Source: Dromiciops gliroides (Eukaryota; Chordata; Mammalia; Microbiotheria; Microbiotheriidae). Taken from it: a DNA stretch of 64,000 nt. Every line of letters begins with the position of its first letter. The first letter of the stretch is position 1. The position numbers and the translations under genes are program-made. The stretch is taken from assembly GCF_019393635.1 (NCBI RefSeq), contig NC_057867.1:5032821-5096820 (forward strand), given 5' to 3'. Below are positions 35,168-60,955 of this stretch, in pieces. Under the pieces are notes generated by a model. The model saw nothing but the letters and a program-made list of their open reading frames with translations. It did no database searches and had not been told where the DNA came from.

Positions 35168-36730
35168 ATGGCAGCCAAGCAGCCCCGAAGAGGCTCGGCC
35201 CGAGGTGGCGGCGCCGGAGGCCCTCAGAACGTAGGAGAGGAGATGGAGGCAATGATGGATGCCTGGCACAGGCTGGGCACCCTCACTGATCTGCAGGGCG
35301 ATTCTGGGGGCCGGCCCCAGCGGGGCCGCTCTCGCACCCGCTGGGCTCGCTGGGCCCCAGAGGGAACCCCGCCGCCGCCATTCGCGGCCTCCAGCGCCAG
35401 ACTAGGTGCAGGCGAAGCCCTGGAGGATGCCCGCTCTCAGGAGGAGGGGGCCTTTGGGCCTGTGGGGGCCATGGGGGACGTGGCAGCAGCGGCGGCTGGA
35501 GCCACCTCGAGGTACATGGCTGCTGGGTATGGGGGGTAGGTAGTGTGTTACACGTGTGTGTGTGGGGGGGCGATTCCTTAACTTCTCGTGTATGGGGGGA
35601 GGTGGCTGGGCCCCACAGGTGTGCTTCCCCCCCCCTCGCGTGTTTGGGGGGCTCACGGCACGTGAGCCGAGCTTGACCGCGCAGGCGCCCCTCCACTCCC
35701 TCCTCTCCTCACCCCCGCCCCTCGGTTGGGGGGGGGGCTTCCGGTGGGCGCTGTGGCGCACGCGCCGTGTCTCCCTTCTCCTCCGCAGTCCCTGCCCAGA
35801 CGTGTGGGGAGGTCAGCAGCTGAGGGAGAGCGAGGACAGTGAGGGGAGCGAGGCAAGCGAGAGCAGCCAGCGGCGCAGGGAGCGCAAGGCCGCGGCCGCC
35901 GCCGCCGCCGCCGCGGCCGCCCCCCCGGCCCAGCTCCTCTTCCTCGAGGCTCCCCGAGCCATGAGCGGGAATCCAAACTTGGCGCTCGGGGCCCGCCCCC
36001 GGCAGCCCATGGGCGGGCGGGGCCGGGGCCGCCCGCGCGGGCGGGGCCAGAGCCGCGGGGAACTGCGCGAGGCAGGCGGCGAGGAGGCGGGGGCGGGGGC
36101 AGGCGCGAGCGCCGGCGGCCGTTGGCGGGCCGCGAGCCCCTCCCCGCCCCCCGTGACGCACCCCCTGCGCTACTCGCTGCGCTCCCGGGCCCGCGGAGTC
36201 GTGGCGGTGGGCAGCTTGGAGGAGGGCCCCTCCACTTCGGCCTTCGGGGTGGCTGGAGCCAGGTGAGGAAGGAGGGGCCTCGGCGGGGAGGGGGGGGAAG
36301 GCGCGAGGTAGAGGGGGGCCTTGGCAGAAGGGGCTCCGGGGGGGGCGGGGCTCGGCCCATCGGGATGGGGGGAGGCGTAGGCAGAAGGGGCCCCGATTGG
36401 GGAGGGGAACAGTTAATAATTCAGTTAGTGGAAGCTTCTGGAATAGGGATGGGAGGAGCAGTCGGGAGGGGAGGCCGTGGGATAGAGGGGACTTTGGTCG
36501 TGCGGTGGGGGCTACATGAGGGAGGATTCGGCCTATGGAAGCCGATAGAATTCCATGGGGGGGGGGCGGCGGGAGGACTGCGGTGCTTGACGGGGCTCGG
36601 GAGAGAGGGGGTGGGGAATCGAGCGCGTCGGCGGCCTCCGCCATCTCCGGGCTGGGGGCGGGGCCTGGCGGGGCGGGGCCCGGTCGAGGAAGGTTCGCAG
36701 CCGGCGGCGGCCTGTAGGGGGAGCCAAAGC
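35130..36730. promoter_or_regulatory. CpG island over MAGE exons 1-2
   Basis: By eye this stretch is very rich in G, C and CpG, unlike the flanking DNA. It covers exon 1, intron 1, exon 2 and the start of intron 2. Long reading frames on both strands here, such as a 347-codon one on the minus strand, reflect the lack of AT-rich stop codons. An island is expected for a broadly expressed or germline-demethylated promoter. Confidence 0.75.
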
Positions 36731-39700
36731 CCTTGGAAGCTGGGAGTGTCACAACCTGGTAGCTTCTGGAAGAGGGAGGGGAAGGAGGGAATCGGGCGGC
36801 CCCTGGAGAGGAGGGATGCAGCCCCCGGTGGTCTTGGAGGGGGAGTTGGGCCGAAGGAAGCCTAATTAGTCTAATTTGGGGGTGGGGATGGGGGGCAGGG
36901 GCAGCCAGGCCTTCAGCTAGCTTTCAGGCGGGGGAACAGGTTTGGTGAGACACCTAGTTGTGGCTGGGGAGAAGGCAGATGGAGCCTTCTAACAGTGGTG
37001 GGGGGTGGCTTCAACAGTGCTTTTCCGGATCAAGATACAGCAGAGGAGAAAAAGTCACCTAGAAAGAAGAGAGGCCCACGCAGAAAGACCTTGCAGGTTC
37101 CTCTAGAGGTGAGTCTCCTATCATCCTGGCACTCAAGGTCCCTGCATGGTCCTCAGTAAGGAAAGAGAGCCCTCTTGTCCCTCTCATTTCTTTTTCCAAG
37201 CCCAGAGCAGCTAGCAGAGGATGCTCTCTTTGTACTTTAGAACCAGCCTTGGCCTATCCTTGGAGGCTCTCCCCACGTGGCCTCCAGGGATCACATTTTT
37301 TAAAGGTTTTTTTTTTTTTAATTAACATTTTTATTTAAAGTTTTGAGTTTCAAATTCTATCCCAAGGGAGTGCATTTTGAATAATTTTTGATCCTGCCTT
37401 CAATATTAGTGTTTCCTTTCACCAACATCTCCAGTTGGGAAATGAGACTCACCAGCTCCTGATGCCCCTTAGGCAGGAACAGCTTCCCAGATTTAGGGAT
37501 ACATGCCTCACAGAGGAAGTCAAAGTCAGGTACCTCCTATGGTAGGGAAGCCCATCTCTTATCTTTGTTCTCGCCACTGCAGGTGGAGAAGTCTAACAGT
37601 GATGAAGAAAGAGATGAGACTAGCAGGCCAACCTGCCCTGAAGAGGAAGAGGAGGAGGAAGATGATGAGCCTGCGGGGGCAGGTTTGGGAAACGTGCAGC
37701 AGAGGACTCAGTCCAGCATTGAAAAGAAGGTATGAGCTTAGTATTCTCTTTTCCTCCACCTCAGCATGTCTGTCATGCTGCCGTCTTTAAAATCTTCTCC
37801 CTGTTTCTTGTGCTTTGTCATCTCAATTCTCCATCTTCCTTTTGCCTTCCTCTGATAGCCATAGCCTTCTGTCTCTCTTGAGAGCTAACCTCATGTCCTC
37901 TCCCCAGGTCTGTGAGGTGGTCCAGTACCTGCTAGTGAAGGATCAGACAAAGGTGCCAATCAAACGAACTGGTGAGTGATCTCCTACCTCTCAGCTCAGC
38001 CCCAAGGAGCCTGCCTTCACCAGATGTAGCTTCCTTCTTCCCCCTTGTCAGACCTTAATTAAGCCTGGATTTGGATCAAGGGGGTTAGATTTTCCCCATC
38101 ACCTTATCTGCCAAAGTCTCAGAATTGCAGGGCAGAGGTAACATACCCGTTGGTTTTGCCTTGTGTGGAGATCCAGAAAAAGAGGTTGAGAAGGAACAGA
38201 CAGGTTGTAGGTGAACTAGGAAAGGACAGTTTGATGAGAACCCAGACAGCAGCAAGTGGCCAACCCCAGGGCCAGGAATGAGGACCTCGTTGGAGGGGCC
38301 CTGGAGGCAGATCTAGGTTTTGATGGGAAGCAAGTTGGAGCTGTGGCTCTCCCTTCTTCCCTGTAGATATTGTGAATACCATAATTAAAGAATACAAGGA
38401 AATGACCACAGAAATCATCAACCGAGCTGGGCAGATGTTGGAGCAGGTCAGTGGATGCTGCAGAATCATCCATTGTAACCATGATCACCCAATCATCCAT
38501 GCTGGAGGATATCCAATGTAACCCTCCCTCATTTTCTGGCTGGAGATGAGAGCCCTCCCCTCCATTAGCATTTTCAGCCCATGCCCCTCTTTGTCCTTTT
38601 TCATTTGCCCAAATTCTTCACAGGGCATCTGGATGTTAAGTTCACGTCTATGTTCTCTTTCTACTGCCATTGGGGTTCAGTGAATGCTGGTTGATGGCAT
38701 TTTCCCATGATATTCACAGTTTCCAGTCCTTTAGTATCTTCTCCATCTCTTCCTTATCTGACCACCCCCCCTTCTCTCCCTTCTCCCTTGACAGGTGTTT
38801 GGAATAGAGTTGAAGGAGATAGATGACAAAGCTCCTGCTTATGTGCTCCTTAACAAACTGGAGCCCCTGGAAGATGACTGCATGCGGCCGTAAGAAGGGA
38901 GGGTCTGAGCCCATTTCCCCCATTCCCACTCCCAAAGGCTTGTGACCTCCCCTTCCTCCAGGCCAGTGATAACAAACTGAATGGAAACTGTCCAGAGCAG
39001 GGAACACATGAGAAGACTTAGTGTGAGGAACTCTAGCCTGGCCTGTGCAACTGAGAGGCCCTTTAGCACTGACCTAGGGTCCCCTACTCCTGCTTCACGT
39101 GGTCCCAAGAGGGGAAAGTGTGTCAGGTCAATTGGCGATGGGGAGCAGAAATCAAAGCAAATATAAAAAAGGCATTTTAGAGATGAAAGGGGCCCTAGAT
39201 GATTGAGTCTAGTCCAGCCCCCTCATTTTATGGAGGAAGAAACTGAGGCCCACAAGTGACTGGTCTAAGGTTCCACAGTGAATTGGCATAGCTGGTGCTT
39301 AGGAGATTGGGGGACTAGGTTGAAGCCCTTAGATTTTGGAGAGCAAAGAAGATGGGGGGAATCTATTTGGTTCACTGGGTCTTGGTGCTTCCCTTGGACA
39401 TCAGCCACCTGTGAAGGTGACAGCTTTCTCCATTTGCCTTCTAGAAAACATGATACAGCAAAGATGGGGCTTCTGATGGTGATTCTGAGCCTCATTTTCA
39501 TGAAGGGGAACTGTGCTAAGGAGGGTAAGTAGCCCCAACCTTCCTCTGTGGGAGGGAAGCAGAATGCGATCTAAGGGAACCAACCTGCACATTCACCCCT
39601 TTTCTCCTTATTCTCTCTTTCTTCAACAGCTGTGGTTTGGGACATGCTTAGGAAGATGCGACTTGACCCAGAGTACGGTGTAGTGATTGAATACTTTCCC

Positions 39701-42077
39701 TTCTCTTTTCTGTGACACCCTCCCCCAAGGATGGGATTTGTCAGTCTCCTGGACACCTGGCTCCTCCCTCTAGGCTGGCTGGCAGGCAGGCAGGCTGACT
39801 GACAGATTCCTGATGGTGCTAGAAGTTGATATAGAATCAAATGGATTATTTATTTATTTATGGGTCAGACAAGACCGTTTTCAGCAGAGTCTTTGCTGAT
39901 TCTGAGATCTAGGAGCAATGGGAAGAAGTCAGAGGGGACCTTTTAGGCTAATGATTAGCGCAGACCCTGAGAAGAGGCTGCCCCAGCATACAGCAGGCTC
40001 CCCTTTGCTAGAGGTCTTCAAGTGAGGACATGGGGCTTCCCTTAGAAAATCCACCTCCCTTGAAGGCAATAGCCAACCACTTGGTTGGAAGGGAAGACTT
40101 GTTCACATGCAGCTTGGGTCAAGGGCCCTTCCAGCCCCAAATCTGAGATCATGATAAATCTTAACCATTGCAAAGGACTTTAGAGGTCCTCCAGCCCCTC
40201 TTCCCTCTGGGGTGGGGAGTGTACTCTGAAGCCATCTCTGCTCAAAGACCCATCTCACTGCCCCTGAGTTAGTTCATTCGATTATGGGACAACTATTATT
40301 TTTCAAAGGTCCTTTCCCATGGGAATTTGAAATTTGTCTCCCTGTGAATCCCACTCTCTGCTCCTGACCCTGCCCTGGGGGTCCTAGCAGAACAAACCTC
40401 AATTTTTCCTCCCCATAGCAGCCCTTCAGGGAAGCTAGGTGACACCGCAGTGGCTAGAATGCTGGGCTGGAAGTTAAGATGACCTGAGTTCAAAGACAGT
40501 CTCAGACCCTTACTGTCTAGGTGACCCTGAGCATGTCACTTCCCTGTTGGCCTCAGTTTCCTCATCTGTAAAATGAGCTGGAGAAAGGAATGGCAAACCA
40601 CCCCAGGATTTTTGCAAGAAAACCCTGATTAGGGTCATGAAGGGTAGGACATGACTAAAATGACTGAATAGCAGCCCTTTGGATGCTTTAGGACATTAAT
40701 CAAAGCCTCTCTCAGGATTCTTTTTCTCAGGGTAAGCATGCCCTCGTTCTCTTAAGGACATATTTCCTTGAGAAACGTCTCTGTCTCTGACTTTGCTGCC
40801 CAGATGATTCCTTTGCATAAGCTAAAATGGTTTTTCTTTCTGGCTTTAGCAAAAAGCATCCACTCTTTGGGGATGTGAGGAAGCTGATCACTGATGAATT
40901 TGTCAACCAGAGGTGAGTTGGTGGCACCTTGAGTAGGTCTCTCTAGAGCCCTTAGCAGTGCTGAATTTTGTGTTTTGGAAAGTTGGTTTGGGTCCAGTCT
41001 CTTTTCCTACTGGTGCTGACAGCCAGTTCTCCTTGAACAAGTCCCTTTCCCTCTCTGGACTCTCAGATGTCAATAATAAACCGTACTCTATCTCCCTTAC
41101 ATAGTAATTGTGGGTCATGAACCGTTATCATTCCCTTGGTTTCCATGCTCATCTGTTGGTTTCCCTGTTACAAGCAGCCTTGTGCTTGCACAGAAATTCC
41201 CCATGACCCTTGGCTGGCAAGAACGGTGTGATCAGAGCAGTCGGCAGAGAGCGTGGCCAGGCTGTTTACCACACACCGCACAGTAAAGCCCGTGAGGTCC
41301 TTCAATCACAGGGGGGCAGAAACATTTGCCTCACTGTCTCTCAGTTGACCATACATATCCAATCCAGCAAACCTCATGCTTGTGAGAGCAAGAGGTGATA
41401 GGGCTTGGGTTTACAAGGAGGACTGCCTCTAGGGATCAGGGGAAGGCCTTCTGCAGATGGATAGGCCTTTGTCCCTGGGAGTCTGGGTGGGAGGGAGAAG
41501 GCCAAGCTTGGAGATGAAGGCTGTATTTTCCCTCATCTCCAAGGTATTTGGAGTACAACCGGATTCCCTACACTGACCCTGAGGAATATGAGTTTGTCTG
41601 GGGACCCAGAGCTTTCCTAGAGACCAGCAAGATGCAGGTCCTTCGCTTCGTGGCTAAGGTAGTAAGGATGGGGTGAACTTGTGGGGAAGGGTTTGAGATG
41701 GGGATAATCACCAGGTGCTCACCCCCTGGGCCTGAAGTAGAGGGGACCCTGTTACTGCTCAGAATGCTGACTTCTAACAGGCAACCAACTCTGCTTTTTC
41801 CTAGATCCAAAGGAGGGACCCTCGTAGCTGGGCGATCCAATACAATGAAGCCCTTCGGGAGGAAGTGGCAACTGCCTCTGCCTCTGCCTCTGCTTCTCCC
41901 TCGCCCTTGGCCTTGGCCTCGGCCTCCGCCTCGGCCTACGTCTACGCCTCCGCCTCCGCCTCCGCCTCCGCCTCCGCCTCGGCTTCGGCTTCAGCTCTGG
42001 CAGAGGCCGAGTCTGAGGCTGAATCTGAGGCCGAAGCCTGTGCCTCTGCCTCCGACTCTGGAAGTTTCCTGGAGTAG
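35168..42077 (+). CDS. MAGE family protein, MAGED/trophinin-position founder type
   Basis: Twelve coding exons: 35168-35511, 35789-36262, 37018-37108, 37583-37729, 37908-37971, 38367-38446, 38795-38889, 39445-39524, 39630-39672, 40850-40912, 41544-41658 and 41805-42077. Together they give 1,869 nt and 622 residues, with every phase closing. Residues 1-350 are low-complexity: Gly/Arg-rich, a polyalanine run in exon 2, a basic KKRGPRRK stretch and an acidic Glu run. Residues about 353-555 are a full MAGE homology domain with [53 protein letters not shown] and [16 protein letters not shown]. Residues about 556-622 are Ala-Ser repeats, then alternating acidic residues, ending SGSFLE. MAGE domains fold as paired winged helices that bind RING E3 ligases. 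The many introns and its place beside PFKFB1 match eutherian TRO/MAGED2 rather than the single-exon MAGE-A/B/C genes. I leave the symbol blank because TRO and MAGED2 probably split after this gene. Confidence 0.93.
37300..37400 (-). mobile_element. Short L1 3' piece in MAGE intron 3
   Basis: T-run, then AATTAACATTTTTATTTAAAG and TTTTGAGTTTCAAATTCTATCC, resembling the 3' tip of the L1 pieces at 8.3-10.4 kb. Confidence 0.4.
40430..40668 (+). mobile_element. MAR1-type SINE in MAGE intron 9
   Basis: GGGAAGCTAGGTGACACCGC head to GGGTCATGAAGGGTAGGACATG end. Flanked by ATAGCAGCCCTT. Confidence 0.82.
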
Positions 42078-42200
42078 GAGAGTGGCCAGTCTGAGTGCCC
42101 CATTGAGGTGGCAGTTCCAAAGCACAAGAAGCGTCGTTTCACACGAGCTATGTGCACAGTAGTTATGAATTAGGACCCATCCCCTCTGTAGTCCGGGTCC

Positions 42201-42206
42201 AATAAA
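42201..42206 (+). terminator. MAGE polyadenylation signal
   Basis: AATAAA lies 124 bases after the MAGE stop codon and is followed within about 30 bases by GT-rich sequence (CTCTGTGGTCTCTTTGTG). This implies a short 3' UTR. Confidence 0.7.
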
Positions 42207-43593
42207 CTTGCAAGTTGATCTCTGTGGTCTCTTTGTGCGCCTCCGGGCCTGCTCTGGGGGGTTTGTAGATGAGGTTCACCACACATTCCCTGGCCTCCTG
42301 TGGGCGAGGACTTGCTTGGCCTTGGAGCCACAGACATGGCATGATCTTTATCCCACCCCCCAGCAGATCGTCCACATGTGTATATTTGTCCTGCTTCAAA
42401 GTTGCCCCCCATCCAGGACTGTCCTTACAGTTTTTTGAGAGTGGATGGGATCACAAGAGAATATTGGGAAAGCACTTAGCACATAGGGGAAGCTTACTAA
42501 ATGGTTGTCCCCTTCCCACCCAAGTAACTGACATTCTTGGGCTCCCTTGAGATTCTCCTTAAGTCGCTTCTGGACTCTGGGTTGTGCTGAAAGACTGAAC
42601 TGTACTTGCATAGTGTCATATCACTATTGAGTCATTTCAGTCATGTCTGATTCTTCCTGACTCCACTTGGGGTTTTCTTGGCAGAGATCCTGGAGTGGTT
42701 TTGCCATTTTCTTCTCCAGCTCATTTTACAGATGAAGAAACTGAGGCAAAAAGAGTTAAGTGAATTGGCCTAGGGTCACATGGCTAGTAAGTGTCCAAGG
42801 CCAGATTTGAACTCAGGAAGTTGAGTCTAACTGACTGCAGTTCTGGTGCTATGCCACTTAGCTGCCCTCTACTGGCATGACCTTAATAATGGGAAGCTGC
42901 CTCTACCATTCCTGGGCTCTGGGGGTCAGCTTGAGCAACCTCAAGAGGGAAGTGGGAGGGAGCCTGATGATAGCTCCTACCCTAGTCAAACACAGGTGGA
43001 GATGGGAACTGAACCTGGGAGTAGCAAATGCTCTGTGATTTGAGTCAGTTTCCTAGGACACCAGTGGAAGGTCACACAGCCAGTAGGGATCAGGGTGGCT
43101 CTGAGGCCAAGCATTGTAATATCTTGGTGTAGCATTAAGCTGGGTGATTGTGATTCTGAGGCAGAGGAGTTCACAGGACTGCTCCTTCAGAGCTGGCAGC
43201 TTCCTAAGGGGTTGCCTAATCCAATCTCGAGTGTTTCAGAGAAGGAAGAAACCTTGGGGATAATCCAGTCCAAAGGTCTATTTGCGAGAGGGGAGAAATA
43301 AAGAGCTGTGATTTTGCCACTGTCTCCAAAGGTGTCATGGTTCTAAGATAACATGGATGCTGGTGGCCAGGGAGCATGGGGGGGGGGGTGCAGTGAGCAC
43401 AAGGCACACTTGGCATTTGCTGCCACCACCACCCCACCTCCCCACGGCCACAGAAACACTGGATTGTCTTGTGATTGGCTGCCGAGTACAGCAGTCTTGT
43501 TTCACCTACAGAATAATCCATAGGAGGTACTCCAGATACGTCAGTGGGTTCAATTAAGCAGATGATCTCCCCACACAGAGAGAACTTGGTGAT
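42207..43593. other. Intergenic space between convergent MAGE and PFKFB1
   Basis: No gene is seen. The space holds an antisense MAR1-type SINE at about 42628-42870, MIR-like scraps near 43060-43100 (GGTCACACAGCCAGTAGG), and otherwise unique sequence. Confidence 0.6.
42628..42870 (-). mobile_element. MAR1-type SINE, antisense
   Basis: ATTTCAGTCATGTCTGATTC, GTTTTGCCATTTTCTTCTCCAGC, GGTCACATGGCTAGTAAGTG, CACTTAGCTGCCC: the reverse order of MAR1. Confidence 0.82.
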
Positions 43594-43599
43594 TTTATT
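43594..43599 (-). terminator. PFKFB1: Candidate PFKFB1 polyadenylation signal
   Basis: TTTATT on the plus strand is AATAAA on the minus strand, about 400 bases past the PFKFB1 stop. If used, the two convergent genes end only about 1.4 kb apart. Confidence 0.45.
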
Positions 43600-43997
43600 G
43601 TGTTGAAGGGTAAGTCCACATGGAGGGGTGGATCAACTCCTTTGGTTTCAGTATGTGAACTGGTGGGGGTGCCTTAGATGGAATTCTGGGTGCTGGCTAC
43701 CACATGGCCTAGGTAAGGGCCTGATTGGGAACTGCCTTACTGGGTTACTGGCTAGAGCTTCCCTATTCCTTTGCATCATTGGCTTCTCTTCCTCTGCCAC
43801 TCCCCACCCTCCTTTTCCTATCTGCCTTAGTTTCCAAAATGAAAGTGCTAAACCAGGGCCTGGCTTTGGTCTCTGGTCAGCTGTGAGACTGCAAAGATGG
43901 ATGGGGGGTGTGGATCCCTTTGCTAGGGTACCCCCTAGCCAGCCTCTGGCTGTGGGAATGAGAAGAGGAGGGGGCTCTCTGGCCTGTCCTAAGATGT

Positions 43998-58505
<14,508 letters not shown>

Positions 58506-59130
58506 GTCGGGCCTTCCTCCCTTTCTCTGCTCCCTCCCTCTCTCTCTCTCTGCTCCCTCCCTCTCTCCCTCTCTCTCCACTTTCCCACCTCTGTCTGTTA
58601 CTCCCAGGTCCCAGACTGCCTTGGCTGGGGCTCAGCCGGCTCTTTGTAATATTGGCCTTCCCCTTGGCCTCTTTGTGGAGGTGGCCCCAGGCAGGACAGA
58701 GGTCAATAAGGGAGGCCTCTGAACTCCCACCACCAAGTGCCTGTCCCCTAACTGTGTATGGAGCCGATAACCTCCAGGCCCCCTCTCCTCCTCCCTCTCT
58801 CTGCAGGGCTGCCAATGGACAGAGGGCTTTGGGTGTCAGCAAGTCCCCTCCCTCCTGCAATACACACCCTGCTTTGGGGGTGGGGACCAGGATGGCCCCT
58901 GGGGTCAGAGAGGGCAGAGGTGGCTGCTACCCTCTGAGGAAGCTGCCCAGGCAATATCCACCCCCATTTTCACCCCCGAAATGGCACTTTGTACCTGCCT
59001 GGGAGGCCCAGGGGAGAGAGGCAAGAGGGAAGGATGGTGATACAGAGTACACTGAGGGCACTGAGGCACTGAAGGGTAGATGGGGAGACCGTGAGAAGGC
59101 CAAAGGGAAGGAACGATGGAGGGAGGCCCA
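58506..59130 (-). promoter_or_regulatory. PFKFB1: PFKFB1 liver-type upstream region
   Basis: DNA immediately upstream of the liver-form start codon. On the minus strand it has a CCAAT box at 58651-58655 and a CT/GA-rich stretch at 58520-58580. No TATA box was recognised. Transcription start not determined. Confidence 0.35.
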
Positions 59131-59139
59131 GAGGGCTAT

Positions 59140-59845
59140 AGGAAGGAAGGAGGGAGGGAGGGAAAGAAGGGGGGAGGGAGGGAATGAAGGAGGGAGGGAA
59201 GGAAGGAAAGGAAGAGGGAGGGAAGGAAGGAAGGAGGGAGGGAAAGAAAGGGAGAGGGAGGGAAGGAAGGAGGGAGGGAGGGAAGGAGGGAAGGAAGGAA
59301 GGAAGGAAGGAAGGAAGGAAGGAAGGAAGGAAGGAAGGAAGGAAGGAGATAAGGAAGGAAGGAGGGAGGGAAGGAAAGAGGGAGGGAAGGAAGGAAGGAA
59401 GGAGGGAGGGAGGGAAAGGGAGGGAGGGAAGGAAGGAGATAAGGAAGGAAGGAGGGAGGGAAGGAAAGAGGGAGGGAAGGAAGGAAGGAAGGAAGGAAGG
59501 AAGGAAGGAAGGAAGGAAGGAAGGAAGGAAGGAAGGAAGGAAGGAAGGAGGGAGGGAAGGAAAGGGAGGGAGGGAAGGAAGGAGGGATGAGGGAAGGAAG
59601 GAAGGAGGGAGGGAAGGAAGGAGGGAGGGAAGAAAAGAGGGAGAGAGGGAAGGAGGAAGGAAGGAGGGAGGGAAGGAAAGGGAGGGAGGGAAGGAAGGAG
59701 GGATGAGGGAGGGAAGGAAGGAAGGAGGGAGGGAAGAAAAAAGGGAGAGAGGGAAGGAGGAAGGAAGGAAGGAGGGAGGGAAGGAAGGAAGGAAAGAGGG
59801 AGGGAAGGAAAGAGAGAGGGAGGGAAGGAAGGAAGGACCGACCGA
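59140..59845. repeat. GGAA/GGGA tetranucleotide array
   Basis: About 700 bp of GGAA, GGGA and GGAG units on the plus strand, with pure GGAA runs of roughly sixteen to twenty units near 59285-59345 and 59475-59548. Higher-order blocks ending in GGAGATAAGGAA recur at about 59342 and 59432. The array ends at ACCGACCGACC. The long plus-strand frames of Glu-Gly-Arg-Lys repeats here are only the array read as codons. Confidence 0.95.
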
Positions 59846-60279
59846 CCAGAGAAACAGCAGAAGAAGGAAAGATTGCTAGAGGAACTGAGGGAAAGAGAGA
59901 TGGAGGGAGTCAGTGAAGGAGGGAAGGGAGAAAGGGAAAGAGGGAGCCAGGGCAGACGGTAAGGAGGAAGAGGAGGCTTGGGTTTGGGGGAGACTCTGAA
60001 TGGGGAGGCCAGGGCAGTGTCGGGGTCACTGCACTACGCTGGCCCCAGGCCCAGGACTCCCCTGGGAGCAATGGCCTGTAAGTAGGACAGATGAGTCCCT
60101 GGCCCGGAGAGAGATCACACAGCAGCCTCCCCCACCCCACGTGCGGGGCCCGTGGGCCTCGCTGCCCTCTCAGCTCTGAACGCCAGGCTCCTGCCTCTTC
60201 ATCCCTTCAAGAAGAGGGCATAAGGCCAAGGCTGATCTCAGCCTGGAGCCCCAGGGGCAGCATGGGGTGGGGCATGGCT

Positions 60280-60510
60280 ACTTCTTTTTCTCCCTCCCTT
60301 TCCTTCCCTTTCTCCCTCCCTCTCCCTTTCTTTCTCTCTCCCTCCATTTCTCTGTGTCTTCCCCTCTCTGTCTCTGTCTCTTGCTCCCCCTTCTCTCTCC
60401 CTTCATCATGTCTCTCTCTCCGGGTCTCTCTGTCTCCATCTCTCTTCTTTGCTGTCTCTCCTTTGCATGTCCCCTTCTCTCTGCCTCTGGCTCCCTTCCC
60501 CCATCCCTCC
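60280..60510. repeat. CT-rich simple sequence
   Basis: Polypyrimidine stretch of CTCC, TTTC and TCTCTG units. The 163-codon frame across it is low complexity and not supported as a gene. Confidence 0.8.
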
Positions 60511-60784
60511 AGTATTAGACCCCTTTTCCCTGGGGCTCCCAGAGACCCCAGCCCTCATCTCCTCCCAGCTTCAGGATCTTAACACAATTTAAATCCCTTT
60601 CTTGGCCTGCCACTAACTCTCTAATGGAGAACAGCTTATACTCGGCCTGTGGCTTTACAATGAACGCTGTGATCTTTTCACAAGAACCCTGTGAGTGGAC
60701 TGGAGATATGTGAGGGGGACATGTTCTTCCATACACTTCACAGAAGGGAAGACTGGGGTTCTGAGGGTATCAAGGCTGGTTAAT

Positions 60785-60955
60785 GGCAGAGATGAGATTT
60801 AAACCTGTCTCCAGATACTTCCTAGCTGAGTGACCTGTCACTTCACTCGGTGTGCCTCAGTTTCCTCTTCTGTCAAACGAGCTGGAGGGGGAAATAGCCA
60901 AGCACCCAAATGGGCTTACGGAGAGTTGGGCATGACTGAAACAACTGAACACACA
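60785..60955 (+). mobile_element. MAR1-type SINE fragment
   Basis: TTCCTAGCTGAGTGACC, CCTCAGTTTCCTCTTCTGTC, GAGCTGGAGGGGGAAATAG, GGCATGACTGAAACAACTGAAC. Confidence 0.72.

Noticed and set aside
35709-36752. 347-codon minus-strand frame rich in Pro, Ala and Arg
   Set aside because: Antisense shadow of the CpG island and MAGE exon 2. GC-rich DNA lacks stops, and the spliced MAGE model explains the region.
37109-41543. A snoRNA in the MAGE introns, as in eutherian MAGED2
   Set aside because: No H/ACA or C/D box pair with a convincing fold could be picked out by eye.
58652-59879. Frames of 312 and 231 codons of Glu/Gly/Arg/Lys repeats on the plus strand
   Set aside because: They are the GGAA/GGGA array read as codons. 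No domain, no splice logic, and open in more than one frame.
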